Source of the DNA: JAEZAF01 sp964395665
GTDB lineage: Bacteria; Chloroflexota; Anaerolineae; Aggregatilineales; Phototrophicaceae
Length of the DNA stretch: 11,476 nucleotides
Assembly: GCA_964395665.1 (NCBI GenBank)
Contig: CAYNDH010000145.1
Location: forward strand, 1 to 11,476
Direction of reading: 5' to 3'
Below the pieces are notes generated by a model. It did no database searches. It saw only the letters and a list, made by a program, of their open reading frames with translations, and was not told where the DNA came from. Shown here piece by piece: positions 6,850 to 11,476 of the stretch (positions are counted from its first letter, which is position 1; each line of letters opens with the position of its first letter). The position numbers and the translations under genes were made by a program.

Positions 6850-7135
6850 AACATGCTACCGCAGTTTTGTGCTGCAAAGCAGAGGCGTGAGACCACGGGA
6901 TGTTAAGGTACATGTATTTTATAGTGTAGCACGTATGTTCTGGTCGTGCGGTTAGAGTTTTCAAATATATCGTGTGGTGTCGGTTGGAAATCGGCGTATT
7001 GTATTGCACGTGCGGGATCTGCTGGGCGTTTGCTGGAGAACAGCCGCCATGCATCCGAAACGCGGCGTTCTAACGTAAAAACGACATTAGATTATGTAAA
7101 GTGAGTGCGATTGTTATATCAGGCAGGTCACATTA
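6734..7135. other. About 400 bp without a convincing gene
   Basis: I see no coding frame with protein-like character. The first 120 bp hold the heptamer hairpins. From about 6900 to 7000, and again from 7070, the sequence is clearly richer in A and T than its neighbours. At 7010-7028 stands a 19-nt exact copy of GTGCGGGATCTGCTGGGCG from the aminotransferase 3' end (6528-6546). The promoter of the downstream operon must lie here or just after. I found TATAGT at 6920-6925 and TTATAT-like bases near 7114, but neither has a good -35 partner. Confidence 0.6.
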
Positions 7136-7186
7136 ATGTTATACTGGTTAAAGGAATTTTATACCGGCCTGACGCAAAGCGAGCGC

Positions 7187-7828
7187 ATGACCACAATCCT
7201 TTTAGTCCGTCACGCAGTCAATGATTATGTAAAAACCGGGAAGCTGGCGGGACGTCTGCCGGATATTCATCTGAATGATGAAGGCAAGGCCCAGGCCGAA
7301 GCGCTGGGCACACGTCTGGCCGATGCTCCAATCCGGCATATTTACGCGAGTCCGCTGGATCGCACGATGGAGACGGCGGCAGCTATTCAGGCGCATCATC
7401 CCCAGCTCACCGTGCAGACCAATGATCTGATTGGTGAGGTTCGATACGGGGACTGGGAAGGGATGAGCATCGCGCTGCTGCGGATGCGAAAGATGTGGAG
7501 TGTCATTCAGGAATACCCTTCACGGGCGGTGTTTCCCAACGGGGAAGCGCTGCGAGATGCCCAGACACGTGCGGTAAATGAGATCGAACGTCTGGTGCAG
7601 GTCCATCCGAATCAGACGATCGTCGTTGTATCCCATGCCGATATTATCAAGATGGCGCTGGCCCATTATCTTGGGATGCATCTGGATAACTTCCAGCGTC
7701 TGGTGATTTCCCCCGCATCTATCAGCACCATCACACTCGGTCACAGCCGCCCGTATGTGGGGGTGATCAACGATATTGCACATCTGAAAGCAGTAAAGGT
7801 TACCCGTCAGGAACCTCAGGCTGAGTAG
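7187..7828 (+). CDS. Histidine phosphatase, MSMEG_4193 family
   Basis: A 213-residue member of the phosphoglycerate-mutase-like histidine phosphatase superfamily, resembling the MSMEG_4193 subgroup (TIGR03848). The phospho-accepting His9 is in LLVRHAVND (RHA rather than the usual RHG). Arg59 is in SPLDRTMETA, Glu84 in GEVRYGDWEG, and the second catalytic His150 in VVVSHADIIKM. LAGRLPDIHL (20-29) and VISPASISTI (173-182) are further subgroup-like segments. The ATG at 7187 puts the RH motif at residues 8-9, as in homologues. An ATG at 7136 with GGCAGG 8 nt upstream would add 17 residues and cannot be excluded. It is the first gene of a likely five-gene operon, 18 nt before the DUF3090 gene. The natural substrate of this subgroup is unknown to me. 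Confidence 0.9.
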   Translation: MTTILLVRHAVNDYVKTGKLAGRLPDIHLNDEGKAQAEALGTRLADAPIRHIYASPLDRTMETAAAIQAHHPQLTVQTNDLIGEVRYGDWEGMSIALLRMRKMWSVIQEYPSRAVFPNGEALRDAQTRAVNEIERLVQVHPNQTIVVVSHADIIKMALAHYLGMHLDNFQRLVISPASISTITLGHSRPYVGVINDIAHLKAVKVTRQEPQAE

Positions 7829-7846
7829 TGAGGTACAAGGAAAGCT

Positions 7847-8377
7847 ATGGCTAACATCGAAATAGAATTGACATCTGTCGATTTTGTCACCATTGGGACC
7901 ATCGGCCCGAAGGGACAGCGCGTCTTTTATCTTCAGGCTGGGCAGGAAGCCCGTATCGTCTCGATGGTCATCGAGAAAGAGCAGTCATGGGCGCTAAGCG
8001 AAGCGATCCGTGAGCTGATTGACGATCTGGACCAGCGCTATGACGCTGAAACTGGAATTGACCTGCACGGGTTGGACATGGACCTGCGCGAACCGATTGA
8101 ACCGGTCTTCCGCGTTTCGCAGATGGGCCTTGGTTATGATGAGGACCGCGATCTGATCGTGCTGGTGGCGCAGGAATTCGTCCCGTCGCAGTCCGATGAT
8201 GATGATGCGGATGATGTGTTTGGTCTGGAAAGCGAAGAAAGTGTTTCACCGGGTGTTGTGCGCATGTGGTGCAGCCGTGAGCAGATGCGTGCTTTGAGCG
8301 TTCAGGCGCTGGATACAGTGCAGTCTGGCCGTGTGAATCCGAAGCAGAATGGCCGTCTGGTTTATTACTGGACGTAA
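7847..8377 (+). CDS. DUF3090 family protein (TIGR03847 type) lacking the Cys tail
   Basis: A 176-residue protein matching DUF3090 through the segment GTIGPKGQRVFYLQAGQ (17-33), IEKEQSWAL (42-50) and FRVSQMGLGYDEDRD (88-102). A strongly acidic stretch (117-131, SDDDDADD and after) follows. Family members that I recall usually end in a cysteine-rich CPxCG...GHxCPR.NG tail that looks like a zinc ribbon. Here the tail reads SGRVNPKQNGRLVYYWT and holds no cysteine or histidine. I see no frameshift that would restore it. ATG 7847 has AAGGAAA just upstream. Function is unknown; its constant company with the histidine phosphatase and SCO1664-type genes points to a shared pathway. Confidence 0.88.
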   Translation: MANIEIELTSVDFVTIGTIGPKGQRVFYLQAGQEARIVSMVIEKEQSWALSEAIRELIDDLDQRYDAETGIDLHGLDMDLREPIEPVFRVSQMGLGYDEDRDLIVLVAQEFVPSQSDDDDADDVFGLESEESVSPGVVRMWCSREQMRALSVQALDTVQSGRVNPKQNGRLVYYWT

Positions 8378-8448
8378 GCCAGCCGCGCTTTTGTCTCTCA
8401 ACCCGTTTGGTCTATTTGGCCGTTTGAGTAAAGAGGCCCAGCAGCCCT

Positions 8449-9288
8449 GTGACTGATGAGCAGATCCCACCAGAGGACGAAACCGAAAAGATCGACGGTA
8501 CCGTAGGCGAAACGGCGAATGCTGCCTCTGCAACGACCGGCGAAGATCCGGTTCTTGATTCGGTCTCCATCTCTGTCGAACAAGTGCTAGAGGCGATTGA
8601 AAAAGGCCAGGTCGAGATCGACCACGGCTCGATCCGCTGGAGTTCGAATTACACGTTTCTGCTCTCGGTTCGCTATAACGATCTGCTGATCCCCTGCGTT
8701 TACAAGCCGCGCATCGGGGAACGCCCACTCTGGGATTTCCCTGATGGCACACTCTGCCTGCGCGAGCGTGCATCCTTCCTGACCTCTGAATTTCTCGGAT
8801 GGCAGATCGTCCCACCGACGGTGCTGCGGGAAGGGCCGCGTGGACTGGGATCGCTTCAGTTCTACGTGGAGCATGATCCGGAGTACAATTACTTCTCGTT
8901 CGATGAAGCGCTCCGGCCCCAGTTGGTTTATCTCTCACTTTTCGACTGCATCATCAATAATGCGGATCGCAAGGGCGGTCATTGTCTGGTGGATGCCAGC
9001 AACCGTATCTGGGCGATTGACCACGGCCTGACGTTCAATGCTGCCCATAAACTGCGGACCGTGATCTGGGATTTTGCCGGTCAGCCCATCCCCGCCGCCC
9101 TGCTGGATGATGTCCAGCGGCTGTGCAACGAACTGGAACAGCCGCAGAGCGAATACGTCTGTGCATTACAGGAGCTGCTGTCTCCGCAGGAGATGATCGC
9201 CTACCGGCGGCGGGTAGAGCGGCTGCTGAATACCGGAAGATTTCCTAAGCCTGGCCCCGGACCGAATTATCCGTGGCCGCCTGTCTGA
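8449..9288 (+). CDS. SCO1664 family protein, HipA/PI-kinase-like
   Basis: A 279-residue protein of the SCO1664 type (TIGR03843), distantly related to phosphatidylinositol 3/4-kinase and HipA-like folds. It has a Ser/Thr/Glu-rich N-terminus (1-40) and then the core. Core motifs are WSSNYTFL (64-71), CVYKPRIGERPLWDFPDGTL (83-102; Lys86 is the likely nucleotide-binding lysine) and GWQIVPPTVLREGPRGLG (117-134). They continue with INNADRKGGH (169-178, catalytic-loop-like, Asp173) and AIDHGLTF (189-196, metal-binding-like Asp191), then KLRTVIWDFAG. The C-terminus ends in a Pro-rich YPWPP. GTG 8449 is the only start after the in-frame stop at 8425; GAGG lies 12 nt upstream, rather far. Kinase activity is inferred from fold similarity, not shown. 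The gap of 71 nt before it is the largest in the operon. Confidence 0.9.
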   Translation: MTDEQIPPEDETEKIDGTVGETANAASATTGEDPVLDSVSISVEQVLEAIEKGQVEIDHGSIRWSSNYTFLLSVRYNDLLIPCVYKPRIGERPLWDFPDGTLCLRERASFLTSEFLGWQIVPPTVLREGPRGLGSLQFYVEHDPEYNYFSFDEALRPQLVYLSLFDCIINNADRKGGHCLVDASNRIWAIDHGLTFNAAHKLRTVIWDFAGQPIPAALLDDVQRLCNELEQPQSEYVCALQELLSPQEMIAYRRRVERLLNTGRFPKPGPGPNYPWPPV

Positions 9289-9302
9289 TTGTAACCATAC
9301 TC

Positions 9303-9656
9303 ATGTCTGATTCTGATGCTTCATCCCCTTCGAAACCGCTGCCAGAGTTCAAGCGCCGCCCACTGGAGTCTGTCCAGGCGCTGATGACATCCGTGCTGAC
9401 CAATCCGGCAGTCGGTGAGGATACACAGCTCATCAGCCTTGATGAATATCCCGACGGCCATTATCGGGCGTGGTTCCTGCCGACGTACTTTGTGCTGGCG
9501 GACGGGGTCACCGAGCCGTCAAAATCGCAGTGGAACACCCTTAAAAAGAAACTCAAACGTCATGATGCCAGAGCTTTTGTCTTTAAAGCTTATGGTGAAG
9601 AAGTCCGTGACGACCAGATGCTCTATTACCTTGACTTCGGATTCTTCGTGCGCTGA
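9303..9656 (+). CDS. Unrecognised 117-residue protein
   Basis: I do not recognise the family. The product is small and soluble, with no membrane segment. It has a Ser/Asp/Pro-rich start, a predicted mixed alpha/beta core with DGHYRAWFLPTYFVL (51-65), a basic helix KSQWNTLKKKLKRHDA (73-88), and an aromatic end YYLDFGFFVR. The ATG at 9303 lies 14 nt after the SCO1664-type stop and has no Shine-Dalgarno motif. A GTG at 9273 overlapping the upstream gene would give 127 residues. Either way translation is probably coupled to the upstream gene. Position 14 nt behind one gene and 18 nt ahead of the next argues for a real operon member. Confidence 0.8.
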   Translation: MSDSDASSPSKPLPEFKRRPLESVQALMTSVLTNPAVGEDTQLISLDEYPDGHYRAWFLPTYFVLADGVTEPSKSQWNTLKKKLKRHDARAFVFKAYGEEVRDDQMLYYLDFGFFVR

Positions 9657-9674
9657 TCACCTGTCTCTGTCCTG

Positions 9675-10892
9675 ATGAACCGCCTGCTGAAATCACTTGC
9701 TCTGATCATGTTTGGCTTTGGGCTGGCCTTTGGGCTGGCGACGCTGGTGCTGATGTCGATGCCTGCGCTGGTCTTCGGCGCGATGGAGTACAGCCAGCGG
9801 ATTTCCCCTTCACAGTCGCTTCAGATCTATTTCCGGCCTGCGGATGGTGATCTGTTCGCAGCCATGCCGGGCAGCATCCGACCGCCACAGGATAACGAGC
9901 CGCTGACGCAGTTCATGATCCGCTGGGATGCGGACGGCTTCCGGCTTCCGGCGCAGGTGTACAGCGAGTATCCGATTGCGGTCTTTGGCGATTCGTTCAC
10001 TGAAGGTTTTAACGTTGAGACGCCCTATACCGATGTGCTGGCCGCCCTGCTGAAACGCGGCGTTTACAATTATGGGTATCGGGCTTACGGGCCGTCTGAA
10101 GTCGTGGCAGTAGCGCAGCAGTACGCCCCCGCGCCGGAGCGCGAATGGATTCTGTACGGCTATTTTTCCGGCAATGATCTGGGGGATACCATCCGACCGC
10201 CGAAGGTCGATACCCGCACGATTGGCAGCACATGGCAGGCGCTGTTCGACCGGCTCAACCCGCCAGTGACTGATCCTTATCGTCTGCCGCTGCGTGATCG
10301 GTACGATTTCCCCAAGCCGGTGATCATCGGTGAGCGTTATTATGATCTGGCGTTCCTGTGGTATTACTGGTGGTGGCAGCGGGTGCCGGACGTCGCCAGG
10401 GCGGACATCACCGGGCCAGATGCCTTTCTGGAAAGCGTCAATGCCCGCATTTTGAGTGACGCGCTGGACCGCATCGCAGCCGCTGCGCCAGCGCAATGCA
10501 GAGCTTTGATCTTTATCCCCACCAAGGAACAGCTTTATTACCCGTATATCTATGAAACCGAGCGGCAGTGGATTTTAGGGGCGGCCAACAGGCTGGTGCT
10601 GGATGAGCAATCCACGATCCGCATTGTACCAGCGCCGCTGACTGTCGGTGATGAGACCGCGTTTATCGACAGCCTTGACGGACAGCACGCACTGATCCGG
10701 GTGCTGCTTGCACGCAAACCGGGCTGGGCATTTATTGATCTGCTGCCAGCGTTTGAAGATGCGGTGGCACGGGGTGAACTGCTGTATTACCCGTATGACA
10801 CGCACTGGAATCAGGCTGGGCATCGGCTGGCAGGGGAAGTCATCGCGCAGGCATTACAGGACCCGGCGCTGCGCGATTCAGGCTGTGGGTAG
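9675..10892 (+). CDS. Membrane-anchored SGNH hydrolase, AlgX/AlgJ-like
   Basis: A 405-residue protein with one N-terminal hydrophobic segment (about 8-36) that would act as signal anchor, putting the rest outside the cytoplasm. The SGNH/GDSL catalytic set is visible: FGDSFTEGF (104-112, nucleophile Ser107), a block-II Gly at RAYGPSE (136-142), SGNDLGD (165-171, Asn167) and YPYDTHWNQAGH (372-383, Asp375 and His377). The DTHWNxxGH signature and IPTKEQLY (281-288) resemble AlgX/AlgJ/DltD-type O-acetylation enzymes. A role in acetylating or de-esterifying a surface polysaccharide is therefore plausible but inferred. Aromatic-rich stretch LWYYWWWQRV (228-237) is unusual. The ATG lies 18 nt after the upstream stop, with no clear Shine-Dalgarno. 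Last gene of the probable operon, ending at a hairpin repeat. Confidence 0.85.
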   Translation: MNRLLKSLALIMFGFGLAFGLATLVLMSMPALVFGAMEYSQRISPSQSLQIYFRPADGDLFAAMPGSIRPPQDNEPLTQFMIRWDADGFRLPAQVYSEYPIAVFGDSFTEGFNVETPYTDVLAALLKRGVYNYGYRAYGPSEVVAVAQQYAPAPEREWILYGYFSGNDLGDTIRPPKVDTRTIGSTWQALFDRLNPPVTDPYRLPLRDRYDFPKPVIIGERYYDLAFLWYYWWWQRVPDVARADITGPDAFLESVNARILSDALDRIAAAAPAQCRALIFIPTKEQLYYPYIYETERQWILGAANRLVLDEQSTIRIVPAPLTVGDETAFIDSLDGQHALIRVLLARKPGWAFIDLLPAFEDAVARGELLYYPYDTHWNQAGHRLAGEVIAQALQDPALRDSGCG

Positions 10893-10925
10893 GGGGTTAT
10901 TTGAAGATTGGCGATCGGCGTGGGC

Positions 10926-10945
10926 GGGCCGGAAGAATCCGGCCC
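10926..10945. repeat. Perfect hairpin repeat, copy 2 (GGGCCGGA-N4-TCCGGCCC)
   Basis: The same 8-bp stem as at 2-21, with loop AGAA (the complement of TTCT) and CCTACA after it. It lies between the convergent SGNH gene and the small membrane protein gene, 33 nt past the SGNH stop. It could serve as a bidirectional transcription end for both, though no T run is present. Confidence 0.75.
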
Positions 10946-11002
10946 CTACAGTCCGTGCCGTGACCCATTTTCCGCAGCCTCTTAAGCGTTATCCGACGCA
11001 GT

Positions 11003-11326
11003 TTATCCGATCAGAAGAGAGACACTCGCGTCGATCTCGCGGATGGCGTCTGCCCCGTAGCCAAGCACGACCAGAATGAACAGCAGCAAAATCCAGATGA
11101 GCAGGAACGGCCATGCAAACAGGACGATCAGCGCGGCGATGATCGGATTCTGCATTACCCAGATCAGCGGATCGACGATCACACCGGCCAGAATGCCGAG
11201 TGCATTGCTGCCAGCACTGCGCACCGATGCCAATGCATTCGCAATATCTGCGCCGAACAGCAAACCGATCCCCAGAACGAGCAGTGCAAATAACAGGCCT
11301 ATGCCAAGATAGCGTCTGGTATTCAT
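11003..11326 (-). CDS. Small membrane protein, unknown function
   Basis: A 107-residue very hydrophobic protein with a likely helix at 7-27, a weaker one at about 43-58, and a long hydrophobic stretch at 62-91 that could form one or two helices. There are basic residues at the N-terminus (RR at 4-5) and a mixed-charge C-terminal end with GADAIREID. The ATG at 11326 has a strong GAGGTGA Shine-Dalgarno 5 nt upstream, which is the main evidence that this is a real gene. I recognise no family. It is convergent with the SGNH gene and is transcribed toward it. Confidence 0.75.
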   Translation of the reverse strand: MNTRRYLGIGLLFALLVLGIGLLFGADIANALASVRSAGSNALGILAGVIVDPLIWVMQNPIIAALIVLFAWPFLLIWILLLFILVVLGYGADAIREIDASVSLLIG

Positions 11327-11372
11327 ACAGTCACCTCATGATGAGAAGTTGAACACGGGTTATCTGCTGCCT

Positions 11373-11378
11373 ATTCTA
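11373..11378 (-). promoter_or_regulatory. Possible -10 box for the small membrane protein gene
   Basis: TAGAAT on the minus strand (5 of 6 to TATAAT), 46 nt before the ATG at 11326. The best -35-like hexamer, TTGTGT, sits at a poor 19-bp spacing, so this is a weak call. Confidence 0.3.
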
Positions 11379-11419
11379 GCCTGAATTCACCGGACAGACA
11401 CAAATTCGGCGAGCGGGCG

Positions 11420-11476
11420 TTACTGTACCGCTGCGGTTATGTAGGGCTGGACGAGAAACCATAAGCCGGTGAACAG
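11420..11476 (-). CDS. Possible 3' end of a gene entering from the right edge
   Basis: On the minus strand one frame is open from the window edge to TAA (11420-11422) and would end a protein in LWFLVQPYITAAVQ, a plausible membrane-protein tail. Another minus-strand frame is also open over the same bases. With only 18 codons there is no way to decide, and it may be noncoding. Confidence 0.25.
   Translation of the reverse strand: MFTGLWFLVQPYITAAVQ

Noticed and set aside
6662..6890. Read-through C-terminus of the aminotransferase, rich in Arg and Cys, ending at 6890
   Set aside because: It exists only because 100 Ns plus a 55-bp duplicate shift the frame; the collapsed sequence stops at 6733.
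6797..7054. 85-residue minus-strand frame in the long intergenic region
   Set aside because: It reads through the hairpins and AT-rich DNA, has no ribosome binding site that I can see, and has low-complexity Arg runs.
7136..7186. Upstream ATG of the histidine phosphatase as the main start
   Set aside because: It would place the catalytic RH motif at residue 25-26 instead of 8-9 as usual in the family; kept only as an alternative.
8246..8938. 230-residue minus-strand frame opposite the DUF3090 and SCO1664-type genes
   Set aside because: Arg/Ser-rich composition typical of a shadow frame; it overlaps two well-supported genes.
1..11476. tRNA, rRNA, riboswitch, prophage or insertion-sequence genes
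   Set aside because: I looked in the intergenic stretches and found no cloverleaf, no conserved RNA motif, and no transposase or phage gene.

Overview
The window looks like chromosomal DNA of a moderately GC-rich bacterium, most likely a member of the Chloroflexota (perhaps Anaerolineae). The main clue is the gene trio 7187-9288: an MSMEG_4193-type histidine phosphatase, a DUF3090 protein and an SCO1664-type protein. From family knowledge this trio is shared by Actinobacteria and Chloroflexota. The aminotransferase, peptidase and hydrolase neighbours also fit a Chloroflexota background. This is inference from protein character; no search was run. The piece is a scaffold fragment with two 100-N gaps, and both gaps appear to be artificial.

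Left part (1-5246). gatB (minus strand) encodes subunit B of the Asp/Glu-tRNA amidotransferase. It has an extended -10 promoter upstream and a hairpin just past its stop. Between gatB and the next gene lies a 5'-truncated DinB-family fragment on the plus strand. It has no start codon and was recognised only by reading the raw frame. A membrane-anchored alpha/beta hydrolase of the PAF-acetylhydrolase type (plus) converges with a secreted lipoprotein M1-type zinc peptidase (minus); their stop codons share one 14-bp perfect palindrome. The peptidase probably starts on a leaderless transcript.

Middle (5220-7135). A class V aminotransferase (plus) is divergent from the peptidase and is interrupted near its 3' end by an N gap. 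The sequence on the two sides of this gap is an identical 55-bp stretch; the other gap has a 16-bp identical flank. Collapsing the 55-bp overlap restores a clean 400-residue enzyme, so nothing is probably missing. About 400 bp without a gene follows. It is partly AT-rich, with a cluster of CTTGCAG/CTGCAAG heptamers that form hairpins, and a third copy of 19 nt from the aminotransferase 3' end.

Right part (7187-10892). Five closely spaced plus-strand genes form a likely operon: histidine phosphatase, DUF3090 protein, SCO1664-type (HipA/PI-kinase-like) protein, an unrecognised 117-residue protein, and a membrane-anchored SGNH hydrolase related to AlgX/AlgJ. A phosphatase next to a kinase-like protein suggests a phosphorylation-based module of unknown substrate. 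The operon ends at a GGGCCGGA-N4-TCCGGCCC hairpin that also occurs at the left edge of the window. A small membrane protein gene (minus) and an uncertain gene end close the window.
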